NCBI GenBank assembly: GCA_002861585.1
Contig: PJQJ01000022.1
Location: 3,824 to 16,303, forward strand
Length of the DNA: 12,480 nucleotides
Reading direction: 5' to 3'
Origin: Candidatus Saccharimonadota bacterium
Lineage (GTDB): Bacteria; Patescibacteriota; Saccharimonadia; Saccharimonadales; Saccharimonadaceae
Shown here: piece by piece, positions 1 through 6,827 of the stretch
How positions within the stretch are numbered: position 1 is the stretch's first letter
How the letters are laid out: every line of letters begins with the position of its first letter
Position numbers and translations under genes: made by a program
The notes under the pieces: model-generated
What the model saw: only the letters and a program-made list of their open reading frames with translations
What the model was told of the DNA's origin: nothing
Database searches by the model: none

Positions 1-506
1 ACATCTTTACTAGTAATAGGCGCTCCATCTTGCCACTTCAGATCATCCTTTAAAACGACCGTATACTGACGGCCATCTTCACTCACCTGCCATGACTCAG
101 CAAGATCTGTCTTGAGAGCTCCAGATGCGTCATAGCTCAGCAGTCCTGAAAAGAGCAACTTGGAAGCTGATCGTTCGGGGTGTGTTGTGGCAAAGATTGG
201 GTTAAGTGAATCCAGCTGACCGAGAACACCTTCAGCATAGGTGCCGCTTTCCGCAGCAGTAACGACTTGGTACGAACGTTGAATTGCTGCAGATTGTAAG
301 ACGAGGCTGCCAATTAGGACACCTACCAGCATTAACCATGCGAGCGCATGGCGACGCACTTCCTGGACGTTCTTCCATCGCTGGAAAATAAATTTATGGG
401 CATGTCTAAGAGTCGCCGATTCTATCTTTTTAAGACGGCGTTGTACATGTTTGGATGAGCGAAGTCCTTCGAACCGTCGCTTCTGCTTTGGGGGTTCGTT
501 GTTCAT
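1..506 (-). CDS. Peptide-type extracellular solute-binding protein (SBP_bac_5 family), N-terminal part; gene continues past the left edge
   Basis: The window holds the ATG (504-506) and 168 codons. About 50 strongly basic residues come first, then a hydrophobic helix at about 54-74 (HALAWLMLVGVLIGSLVL), then an exported domain. From residue 96 the sequence is typical of the N-terminal lobe of peptide/nickel-binding proteins of ABC importers: QLDSLNPIFA, LLFSGLLSYDASGALKTDLA, ESWQVSEDGRQYTVVLKDD, then LKWQDGAP. The family captures oligopeptides or similar ligands outside the membrane and hands them to a permease; the actual ligand cannot be told here. There is no lipobox cysteine after the helix, so the protein appears anchored by its transmembrane segment, which is unusual for the family. 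It starts 16 nt after secG and has no Shine-Dalgarno site. A perfect hairpin (512-530) and a TATAAT (530-535) lie just upstream. The family call is secure; the substrate is not. Confidence 0.9.
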   Translation of the reverse strand, partial: MNNEPPKQKRRFEGLRSSKHVQRRLKKIESATLRHAHKFIFQRWKNVQEVRRHALAWLMLVGVLIGSLVLQSAAIQRSYQVVTAAESGTYAEGVLGQLDSLNPIFATTHPERSASKLLFSGLLSYDASGALKTDLAESWQVSEDGRQYTVVLKDDLKWQDGAPITSKD

Positions 507-511
507 ATGTG

Positions 512-530
512 TTGCTTAAGACTTAAGCAA
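512..530. repeat. Perfect 8-bp inverted repeat over the secG stop codon
   Basis: TTGCTTAA, then GAC, then TTAAGCAA: eight perfect pairs around a three-base loop. The repeat includes the secG stop codon (523-525) and fills most of the gap to the solute-binding protein ATG at 506. No T-run follows on either strand, so it does not look like an intrinsic terminator. It could be an RNA-processing or stabilising hairpin, a translation-coupling structure, or a protein-binding palindrome. Confidence 0.6.
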
Positions 531-744
531 TTATAAGACCGACTAATAGTGAGAGAACAAAGATGACGGCCACGACAATCGTTGCCTCAAAAAGGCTCTT
601 GTCTGTTCCACGGCGAGTCGTAAAGAGCTCACCGGAAGCACCGAATCCAGCTCCAAGACTAGCGCCACGTGCCTGCAATAAGATGAATAAGACCATCAAA
701 ATAGCCGACACAATAGTAGTAATTTGTAATAATGTATTTGTCAT
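523..744 (-). CDS. secG: Preprotein translocase subunit SecG
   Basis: SecG is the small accessory subunit of the SecYEG channel, which moves unfolded proteins across the cytoplasmic membrane; it cycles in the membrane beside SecY during SecA-driven transport. The 73 residues form two hydrophobic helices (about 4-23 and 50-72) joined by the conserved cytoplasmic loop: LLQARGASLGAGFGASGELF, followed by TTRRGTDKSLFEAT. The LLQ, glycine-rich FG and RRGTDK signatures and the length are typical. The ATG (742-744) shares its A with the TAA of the gene upstream (TAATG), suggesting translational coupling; there is no separate Shine-Dalgarno site. It is followed after 16 nt by an exported solute-binding protein. 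Confidence 0.95.
   Translation of the reverse strand: MTNTLLQITTIVSAILMVLFILLQARGASLGAGFGASGELFTTRRGTDKSLFEATIVVAVIFVLSLLVGLIIA
530..535 (-). promoter_or_regulatory. Candidate -10 box upstream of the solute-binding protein gene
   Basis: TATAAT on the minus strand inside the last codons of secG. A transcript would start near 523, giving a leader of about 17 nt that begins within the right arm of the 512-530 hairpin. No convincing -35 box is visible, and the gene can also be read through from secG, so this is only a candidate. Confidence 0.3.
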
Positions 745-1154
745 TAACGTGATAACTCCCGAGAGTCTTTTAAATCGACGACTCCAGTTACTACATAGTT
801 TACCAAGCTCATGATGATACCTGCAACTATTGCAGCACTAAAAGTCATATCTATCCCTGGAACAAGCATTAGCGACACCCATACCATAAAACCGTTTACC
901 ACCAGCATAAACAACCCAAGCGTCAACAGTATTGCCGGCAGAGACAGGATTATCACGATCGGTTTTAAGATGGTATTGACCAATGAAAAGATTAAGCCCG
1001 CCATCAAAAAGGTTAGAATCGTCTCTTCGCTTTGTAGCTGTGCACCAAAATTGCCAAGTAGCCGCACTGCGATCCAAAGACCAAATGAGTTTAGTATCCA
1101 CCGAAGAATAAAAACAATAAACTGTCGTTTCATAGTAGCTGCTTTATTATACAT
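744..1154 (-). CDS. Four-helix membrane protein of the PF04020 family (YvlD-like, 'phage holin family 4')
   Basis: The 136-residue protein is mostly hydrophobic, with helices at about 12-34, 45-60, 64-98 (two) and 103-124. The family hallmark is at 59-82: NTILKPIVIILSLPAILLTL, then GLF. PF04020 proteins are widespread in bacterial chromosomes; the 'phage holin' name comes from family naming, and nothing here indicates lysis or prophage. Function is unknown; an envelope role is inferred from the membrane character and the secG neighbour. The ATG at 1152-1154 overlaps the TAA of the peptidase gene (TAATG), and the same arrangement joins it to secG. A second in-frame ATG (codon 8, 1131-1133) lies 12 nt behind a TATAAT (1146-1151), so an internal promoter giving a slightly shorter product is possible. 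Confidence 0.88.
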   Translation of the reverse strand: MYNKAATMKRQFIVFILRWILNSFGLWIAVRLLGNFGAQLQSEETILTFLMAGLIFSLVNTILKPIVIILSLPAILLTLGLFMLVVNGFMVWVSLMLVPGIDMTFSAAIVAGIIMSLVNYVVTGVVDLKDSRELSR

Positions 1155-2401
1155 TAGCGTTTTAAGCCAACCAAACGAGTAATTGCCTCTAGATCAGTCG
1201 GTAGATTAGCGGACATATTATGAGGACCGTCCTCTGTAATGAGAATAACGCTCTCTAGACGCATACCGAGCTGTTGCTTAGCGATATGAATGCTTGGTTC
1301 TACTGTCATAACCATGCCAGCCTCAAACGTTTCGATCTTACCCAGCGGATCATGAATATCGATACCAAGACCGTGACCTATGGCATTCGGGAAAAATGCC
1401 CTGATCTCCTCACGAGTCTTACCCTCAATGAGGCCTAACTTCACCAACTCATTACCCATTGCATCTTCCGTCTCGTTGAAATACTCCTCAACGGATTTAC
1501 CAGGCTTTAGGAGTGATGCAGCGAAGTCGTGTACCTTTAAGACGGCATTATAGATGTCCATTTGATGCTTCGTGGGTTCTTTTGGCGGGATAGCACGAGC
1601 TAAATCAGCGCAGTACCGGCCATATCGAGCGCCCACATCAAACAGGAGCCATTCATCACGATTCAGCCTGTCATTGTTGGCAATATAATGAACGGTGTAG
1701 GCATTCTTTCCCCCGGCAATAATTGGAGTAAATGCATGCTCCTGTGCCCCTCGAATACGAAACTGCTTGGATAACTCCGCTTCAAAATCAAATTCGTGCT
1801 GATACTGCGGAAGATTAGCTAAGGCAACCTTGATGCCATCAATAGTAATATCAATTGCCCTTTGGATTGCGGCAATTTCTACCGGTTGCTTGATTCCGCG
1901 CAGTTTCGATAGTTCAGGCCGACAATCTAGTACTTCGCTAAATAACTCTTTTAGCTCGTTTACTAGCATTTCTGGAGCCGGATTAAGCTCGAAATCAAAG
2001 TACTCCTTTAGTTGTGTTTGCGGTAGCAAAGCGTAGACCCTTTGGTGCTGTTGCTGCAGCTGACGAGACAGTTCACTCCACTCGTTCTTGGTCATAATAT
2101 GCTCAATGCCGCTAATGGCAGTTACTCTTTCAGGAGATAGGACGCCGTCCCACAGCTCACGAGTTTCGCGAACAACTGGTGCCACCAGATACTCCTTGCC
2201 CGCCCGACCATCAATAACTAAACGCCAACCAGGTTCATTGATTCCAGTAAGGTACCAAAAATTACTCTCCTGCTCAAATGGATACGGAACATCACGGCTT
2301 CGCTGTAGTTCAACATGGGCCGATAGTATAATCAGAGATTCAGGAAGCAGGGCCGAGAGCGCCTTGCGATTACCCCTAAAGAATGATGGGTCAAATTGCA
2401 T
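1154..2401 (-). CDS. pepP: Xaa-Pro aminopeptidase (M24B metallopeptidase)
   Basis: This cytosolic enzyme removes the N-terminal residue from peptides whose second residue is proline, using two metal ions. Residues 1-130 form the aminopeptidase P N-terminal domain (EQESNFWYLTGINEPGWR at 43-60). The C-terminal 'pita-bread' domain carries all five metal ligands: D255 and D266 (FDVGARYGRYCADLAR), H343 (GHGLGIDIHDPLG), E368 (MTVEPSIHI) and E383 (GMRLESV). Length (415) is close to PepP of other bacteria (about 440). The ATG at 2399-2401 follows uvrC by 20 nt; a weak AGAAGG lies just upstream. Its stop shares a base with the next start codon. The family is certain; the symbol is by similarity and the exact peptide preference is not shown. 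Confidence 0.93.
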   Translation of the reverse strand: MQFDPSFFRGNRKALSALLPESLIILSAHVELQRSRDVPYPFEQESNFWYLTGINEPGWRLVIDGRAGKEYLVAPVVRETRELWDGVLSPERVTAISGIEHIMTKNEWSELSRQLQQQHQRVYALLPQTQLKEYFDFELNPAPEMLVNELKELFSEVLDCRPELSKLRGIKQPVEIAAIQRAIDITIDGIKVALANLPQYQHEFDFEAELSKQFRIRGAQEHAFTPIIAGGKNAYTVHYIANNDRLNRDEWLLFDVGARYGRYCADLARAIPPKEPTKHQMDIYNAVLKVHDFAASLLKPGKSVEEYFNETEDAMGNELVKLGLIEGKTREEIRAFFPNAIGHGLGIDIHDPLGKIETFEAGMVMTVEPSIHIAKQQLGMRLESVILITEDGPHNMSANLPTDLEAITRLVGLKR

Positions 2402-2421
2402 AACCTTCTTATGCTACCATT

Positions 2422-3936
2422 TTAACTGCCGCCATGCAGCCACTGATAGAGCATTTTTCCTTTAGCTTTGCCAAGTGTTGCTTCAAGTTGCTCCCTATCG
2501 GCGGCACGAACGCCACGAGTACTGCCAAACACATTGATAAGTTTTTTACGCGTAATGGTACCAATACCAGGTACCTCATCAAGCTCGCTCTTTATCTGCT
2601 TTTGTCGCTTAAGGACTGTATGGTAACTAACTGCAAAGCGGTGTGATTCATCACGAATTCGTTGGAGCAGCTTAACGATATGTGATGAATGAGGTAAGTT
2701 TACCAAGGTAAAGTCATCACTGTACGTGACAAAGGGTTCAGCCATTGGATTTTTCTCTGTTGCCCAGGGTTTTAGCGCCTCATGCGACAGTGTTACATGT
2801 GACCTCGTATTGTGAATGACTATCTGTTCTTCACGTTTTGCCAAGCCAATAACAGGAATCCTTATCCCCTTTTCTTCGAGCGCTTCGATTGCTGCGCTCA
2901 ACTGTCCCTTACCTCCATCAATGAGGAGTAGATCAGGCTTTGGCCAGTCTAAGTGCTTTCCGCTAAAACGTCGCAGCATTACTTCGCGCATATGACCAAA
3001 ATCATTGTTGCCAGGCAGTTGCATCTTAAACTTACGATACTCGGATTTATGGGCAATACCATTGGTTGCCACAACCATGCTAGCAACATTGTTCGTTCCT
3101 GACATGTGACTAATATCGTATCCTTCAATACGCTTTGGCACTTCCGGCAGTGTTAGCAACCGCATCAAGCCGCTTAGTCCCTGATCTTTACTAAGATCCA
3201 TAAACTCTTCATCTCGAAAGATTATCTGATTTTGAAGCTGCTTTAGGTTTGATATTCGGTTACGAAGTTTTGCAGCATCTTCAAACCGCGTCTCTTTAGC
3301 CGCTTGTTTCATGTCTGACTCAAGCTCACGAAGAATTTTTACCCGATCACCAGTAAGATATCGAACCAGTTTTCGAAGGGTGTCTTTATACTCTTTGCTA
3401 GTAATGCGCTGCGCTTCGACGCCCGGGCAGAGACCTATGTGATAATGCAGGCAGAGGCGGTTGGGCATTATTTCATGTGTTGAGTATGGAAATGTTTTGC
3501 GAAGAAAACGCAGGGCTCGCTTGATTGCCCTTCCATTATGATAGGGTCCAAAGTATTCAGCTCCATCATCAAGTGGATAGCGCGTAAACGATATACATGG
3601 ATAGGGATCCTGCATGTTCAGGCGAATGTAAATCTGCGACTTATCATCACGCAGCAAGACATTGTAGCGCGGCTTGTAGCGCTTAATCATTTCGCTCTCT
3701 AAAAAGAGTGCATCCAGCTCTGTTTCGACAGTGATCCAATCAATATCATCAATTTCAGCCACTAGCGCATCGGTCTTTGCATCGGCAGCTCTTCCCTTCT
3801 GAAAGTACTGACGGACGCGGTTTTTCAGGACAGCTGCTTTTCCAACATAAATAATCTCCCCCGATGCACTCTTGTGAAAGTACACCCCGGGTTGAGCAGG
3901 AAGCGTCTTTAATTTGGCAGAAATCTTATCATTCAC
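2422..3936 (-). CDS. uvrC: Excinuclease ABC subunit UvrC, short form
   Basis: UvrC makes the two incisions of nucleotide excision repair after UvrA and UvrB find the lesion. The GIY-YIG nuclease (3' cut) occupies about 12-95: GVYFHK, IIYVGKA, R40, ELDALFLESEMIKRYKPRYN. The UvrB-binding UVR motif is at 203-238. The RNase H-like nuclease (5' cut) keeps all four catalytic residues matching E. coli D399, D438, D466 and H538: D274 (GYDISH), D312 (NNDFGHM), D340 (LIDGGKGQL) and H432 (RDESHRFA). The C-terminus has one clear helix-hairpin-helix (DEVPGIG) and a degenerate second one. At 504 residues it is about 100 shorter than usual, because the segment between the UVR motif and D274 is 36 rather than about 160 residues. 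The start is GTG (3934-3936): no in-frame ATG fits, and a TATAAT lies 7 nt upstream, implying a leaderless mRNA. It follows trhO by 36 nt. Confidence 0.96.
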   Translation of the reverse strand: MNDKISAKLKTLPAQPGVYFHKSASGEIIYVGKAAVLKNRVRQYFQKGRAADAKTDALVAEIDDIDWITVETELDALFLESEMIKRYKPRYNVLLRDDKSQIYIRLNMQDPYPCISFTRYPLDDGAEYFGPYHNGRAIKRALRFLRKTFPYSTHEIMPNRLCLHYHIGLCPGVEAQRITSKEYKDTLRKLVRYLTGDRVKILRELESDMKQAAKETRFEDAAKLRNRISNLKQLQNQIIFRDEEFMDLSKDQGLSGLMRLLTLPEVPKRIEGYDISHMSGTNNVASMVVATNGIAHKSEYRKFKMQLPGNNDFGHMREVMLRRFSGKHLDWPKPDLLLIDGGKGQLSAAIEALEEKGIRIPVIGLAKREEQIVIHNTRSHVTLSHEALKPWATEKNPMAEPFVTYSDDFTLVNLPHSSHIVKLLQRIRDESHRFAVSYHTVLKRQKQIKSELDEVPGIGTITRKKLINVFGSTRGVRAADREQLEATLGKAKGKMLYQWLHGGS

Positions 3937-3943
3937 TGCTTTT

Positions 3944-3949
3944 ATTATA
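3944..3949 (-). promoter_or_regulatory. uvrC -10 box placed for a leaderless transcript
   Basis: TATAAT on the minus strand with seven bases between it and the uvrC GTG. The predicted transcription start is at about 3937, one base before the start codon. No good -35 box is seen. It would allow uvrC and the genes after it to be expressed independently of trhO. Confidence 0.6.
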
Positions 3950-3972
3950 CCGTTTATGTTGTATGAATACTG

Positions 3973-4872
3973 TTAGCTGGCGTGAGATGGTGCTAAAAAG
4001 GCCTTCTGGCAGCTATCGGAGCAGGTGTAATCCTGCTTTGCGCAATCCTTACAGACAAGTACTAACTTATTGCACGCCATGTTTGCGCAGTTTTCATAAT
4101 TACTTGTCGGGTGATGACATTCTCGGCACTGTGCTATATCTTTTGATTTGTCAGAAAAACGAGTTGTCATACGATCATCAAAGACATAGAGCGCGCCTTC
4201 CCATAAGCCTTCGTCGCCGTATGTCTCTCCGTATTTCACAATACCGCCATCAATCTGATAGACCTCTTTGAAACCGCGTTTCTTCATGATCGAGCTGAGG
4301 ATTTCACAGCGGATACCGCCGGTGCAGTACGTCACAATCGGTTTATCCTTCAAAGCATCGTACTTTGGATCTTCGATCTCTTTGATAAAATCATGCGATG
4401 TCTCGACGTCTGGCACGATGGCATTCTTAAACTTACCAATTTCAGCCTCGTGTTTGTTGCGGCCATCAAAGAAGACCACATCATCGCCGCGCTCTTTCAC
4501 GAGTTCATGTACCTGTTTTGGCGTAAGATGCTTACCGCCGCCGACAACCCCATTCTCATCGACTTGAAGTTCATCAGGGGCACCAAAAGAGACAATCTCT
4601 GAACGTACTTTTACGCTAAGGCGCGGAAAATCATCACGTCCACCGTCTGACCACTTAAAGACTGTGCCCTTAAATGGTGCGTAGCTTCGTGTCTGTTTGA
4701 CGTACTCCTTCAGATCGTCAATATCACCACCAACCGTACCATTAAGACCGTGTTTAGATAATAAAATACGGCCCTTTAGATTGAGCTTTTCGCAGAGCGC
4801 CTTCTGCCAGAGCTTGGTTGCTTCTGGATCTGACAGCGGGGCAAACTTATAATAAAGAATAATTTTTTGCAT
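3973..4872 (-). CDS. trhO: tRNA uridine(34) hydroxylase TrhO (rhodanese-domain, YceA family)
   Basis: TrhO hydroxylates the wobble uridine of certain tRNAs (ho5U34), a precursor of cmo5U/mo5U that widens decoding. Numbering from the first possible ATG (4876-4878): an N-terminal domain at 3-100 (IILYYKFAPLSDPEA, LLSKHGLNGTVGG), a rhodanese domain at about 115-225 with VFFDGRNKHEAEIGKF and active-site loop CTGGIRCE (C185, C191), and a cysteine-rich C-terminal tail with CxxC-type pairs (C251/C254, C264/C269, C276/C279, C286/C290), probably zinc-binding. This is the usual long-form architecture (about 300 residues). I chose the third codon (ATG 4870-4872): the TATAAT at 4881-4886 places transcription start near 4873-4874, downstream of the first ATG, and other family members begin at about this residue. 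It diverges from the ABC exporter and leads the run into uvrC. Confidence 0.93.
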   Translation of the reverse strand: MQKIILYYKFAPLSDPEATKLWQKALCEKLNLKGRILLSKHGLNGTVGGDIDDLKEYVKQTRSYAPFKGTVFKWSDGGRDDFPRLSVKVRSEIVSFGAPDELQVDENGVVGGGKHLTPKQVHELVKERGDDVVFFDGRNKHEAEIGKFKNAIVPDVETSHDFIKEIEDPKYDALKDKPIVTYCTGGIRCEILSSIMKKRGFKEVYQIDGGIVKYGETYGDEGLWEGALYVFDDRMTTRFSDKSKDIAQCRECHHPTSNYENCANMACNKLVLVCKDCAKQDYTCSDSCQKAFLAPSHAS

Positions 4873-4880
4873 CGACATAT

Positions 4881-4886
4881 ATTATA
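4881..4886 (-). promoter_or_regulatory. trhO -10 box placed for a leaderless transcript
   Basis: TATAAT on the minus strand ends eight bases before the ATG at 4870-4872. Transcription would start near 4873-4874, so the ATG at 4876-4878 would be absent from the mRNA. No strong -35 box is seen. Confidence 0.55.
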
Positions 4887-4946
4887 TCGTAAAATAGATA
4901 GAACATAATGCTTATCCATACAATTCTCACACTTTTATTTCCTCGG

Positions 4947-4974
4947 TTGGCACCTCAACCCATTCCAGTACGAA
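4947..4974 (+). promoter_or_regulatory. Weak candidate promoter for the ABC exporter
   Basis: TTGGCA (4947-4952; five of six bases of the -35 consensus), 16 bases, then TACGAA (4969-4974; a poor -10). The start would fall near 4981, leaving a leader of about 15 nt before the GTG, without a Shine-Dalgarno site. TACAAT at 4919-4924 is an alternative -10. Neither is convincing. Confidence 0.25.
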
Positions 4975-4996
4975 ACAAGCGTGCCGAGCGTCGCTA

Positions 4997-6775
4997 GTGA
5001 AAGGGGTCGTCACCAGACAAATCCTTACCCAGTATTGGCGGGAGGTACGAAAGTACCCATTATTTTGGGTACCCCTCATCATCCTGGTGCCGCTTGGTGT
5101 TTTTACAAATGGCTATGCTCAACCCTACATTGTTGCGGAAGCGATTGACACCCTAACGACGCAGGATGTCACTCGTGCAGAAATAGTTGACGTTTTTGGA
5201 CGTGCAGTTATCCTCTTTGTTATTACCGCTATTATTGGCGAATTGATTGTGTGGCGATTGATAGTTTGGCTCTTATGGAACCTAGAGAAACGAGTTGTAT
5301 TTGATCTATATCAGCGAAACTTCAGCCTGCTAGCAAATCAGAGTGCTCGCTTTCATTCCGATAGATTTGGCGGATCGCTTGTTGCTCAGGTGAATAAGTA
5401 TGTAACGAGCTACAACAATCTCGCACATACATTTACGTATAATATCTTGCCGCTTTCAAGTTCGCTTGTCTTTACGTTTGCCATTCTTACCCCACGAGTG
5501 CCACAGTTTTCGGCCGTCTTAGCCCTTGTAGCAGCTATATTTGCGACATTTACGCTACTGAGTTATAAGAGGATTCGCACCCTCAATGAAGAAGAAAGCG
5601 TCACAAATAATAAGTTAAGTGGCCTTGTTGCCGATATGATCACTAATATCCTTGCCGTGAAGAGCTTCGGTCAGGAAAAAAACGAACTGCAGCAGTTTGA
5701 GATTGCTAATCGTAAGGCGCAGCGAGCAACAACTAATCTGCTTAACGCCACCATCATGCGAGAGTTCTTCTTTGGACTTATCCTCGTCTGCCTTAGCATT
5801 GGCATGTTCATAATTTTGGTTAGCGGACCGGCGTATTTTGGTATCACAATTGGAACGCTAGTGCTTATGTCTACCTATAGTTTTGCAATGCTCAACCGGT
5901 TGCTTGGTTTTAATTCGATTGTCCGTGACGTCAACAAGGCTCTCGGTAATGCTGGACCCATGGCAGAGATTATTGCCAGCAAAATTGAGGTCGCCGACCC
6001 TATACAGCCGGTGCCTATCACCATTACTAAGGGCAGGATACAGTTTAAAGACGTTCGTTTTGCTCATCCTGATGCCAAAAAAGATATTCTATTTGAAAAC
6101 TTTAACGTAACTATCAAAGCTGGTGAAAAAGTAGGCCTTGTTGGACACTCCGGCTCCGGCAAAACAACACTGACGAAGCTGCTACTGCGCTTTATGGACG
6201 TCGATCACGGATCAATCACAGTTGATGGTCAGGACATAACAAAATTATGCCAATCTGAGCTACGGCAGCACATTGCCTACGTTCCACAGGAGCCACTCCT
6301 CTTTCATCGCAGTATCGAGGAAAACATTGCCTATGGTAAATCTGGAGCTAGCTACGAAGAGATTATTGAAGCTGCTAAACGTGCATATGCATTAGACTTT
6401 ATTGAACGATTGCCACAAGGACTAGGAACGATTGTTGGTGAGCGTGGCGTCAAGTTATCCGGTGGTCAAAGACAGCGTATTGCCATCGCACGAGCTCTTA
6501 TTAAAGATGCCCCGATTCTCGTGCTTGATGAAGCAACAAGCGCATTAGATAGTCAGAGTGAACGACTTATTCAGGATGCACTCGAGGAACTAATGAAGGG
6601 CCGCACGGCAATTGTGATTGCTCATCGTCTTAGTACTATCCAAAAGATGGATCGAATTATCGTGCTTGAGGACGGCCGTATAATCGAACAGGGAAAGCAT
6701 GAAGAGCTGATAGCGAAGGGTGGGTCCTATGCAGAACTTTGGAAACACCAATCTGGTGGAATTATAGAAGAATAA
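4997..6775 (+). CDS. ABC exporter half-transporter (fused membrane and ATPase domains, MdlB/MsbA type)
   Basis: This inner-membrane exporter subunit should dimerise and drive substrate out with ATP. Residues 1-325 form the ABC transporter type 1 membrane domain, with helices at about 22-40, 68-95, 145-162, 170-190, 256-275 and 282-300. The ATPase domain (345-585) is complete: Walker A GHSGSGKTT (383-391), Q-loop Q431 (YVPQEPLLF), signature LSGGQ (487-491), Walker B ILVLDE with E512, D-loop SALD and H-loop H543 (IAHRLS). With all catalytic residues in one 592-residue chain, a homodimer is possible, and no partner gene is adjacent. The substrate (lipid, peptide or drug) cannot be deduced. The start is GTG (4997-4999); no ATG, GTG or TTG exists in frame upstream before a stop at 4895. 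It ends 53 nt before the converging L25 gene, with a shared terminator between. Confidence 0.92.
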   Translation: MKGVVTRQILTQYWREVRKYPLFWVPLIILVPLGVFTNGYAQPYIVAEAIDTLTTQDVTRAEIVDVFGRAVILFVITAIIGELIVWRLIVWLLWNLEKRVVFDLYQRNFSLLANQSARFHSDRFGGSLVAQVNKYVTSYNNLAHTFTYNILPLSSSLVFTFAILTPRVPQFSAVLALVAAIFATFTLLSYKRIRTLNEEESVTNNKLSGLVADMITNILAVKSFGQEKNELQQFEIANRKAQRATTNLLNATIMREFFFGLILVCLSIGMFIILVSGPAYFGITIGTLVLMSTYSFAMLNRLLGFNSIVRDVNKALGNAGPMAEIIASKIEVADPIQPVPITITKGRIQFKDVRFAHPDAKKDILFENFNVTIKAGEKVGLVGHSGSGKTTLTKLLLRFMDVDHGSITVDGQDITKLCQSELRQHIAYVPQEPLLFHRSIEENIAYGKSGASYEEIIEAAKRAYALDFIERLPQGLGTIVGERGVKLSGGQRQRIAIARALIKDAPILVLDEATSALDSQSERLIQDALEELMKGRTAIVIAHRLSTIQKMDRIIVLEDGRIIEQGKHEELIAKGGSYAELWKHQSGGIIEE

Positions 6776-6776
6776 A

Positions 6777-6813
6777 AAAAGAGAACTTGTCATTATCAGA
6801 CAAGTCCTCTTTT
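6777..6813. terminator. Two-way intrinsic terminator between the ABC exporter and L25 genes
   Basis: The stem is AAAAGAG-A-ACTTGTC paired with GACAAGT-C-CTCTTTT (14 pairs with one A/C mismatch) around the loop ATTATCA. The plus strand ends CTCTTTTGT; the minus strand ends in a run of Ts complementary to the As at 6774-6780. It sits exactly between two converging genes, so it can stop transcription from both sides. Confidence 0.88.
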
Positions 6814-6827
6814 GTATAAAACTACTG

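Noticed and set aside
1146..1151. TATAAT inside the start of the PF04020 gene as a leaderless promoter
   Set aside because: Twelve bases to the next in-frame ATG, outside the 7-9 nt spacing of the other genes; noted as possible but not listed as a promoter.
744..1154. Prophage or lysis module suggested by the 'phage holin' family name
   Set aside because: PF04020 proteins are common chromosomal membrane proteins; no endolysin, capsid, integrase or att-like repeats are nearby.
811..1182. 123-codon open frame on the plus strand
   Set aside because: Lies opposite the PF04020 gene and reaches into pepP; no domain signature and no Shine-Dalgarno site, while the minus-strand frame has a clear family motif.
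3864..4271. 135-codon open frame on the plus strand across the trhO/uvrC junction
   Set aside because: Overlaps two well-identified genes on the other strand and has no recognisable protein character.
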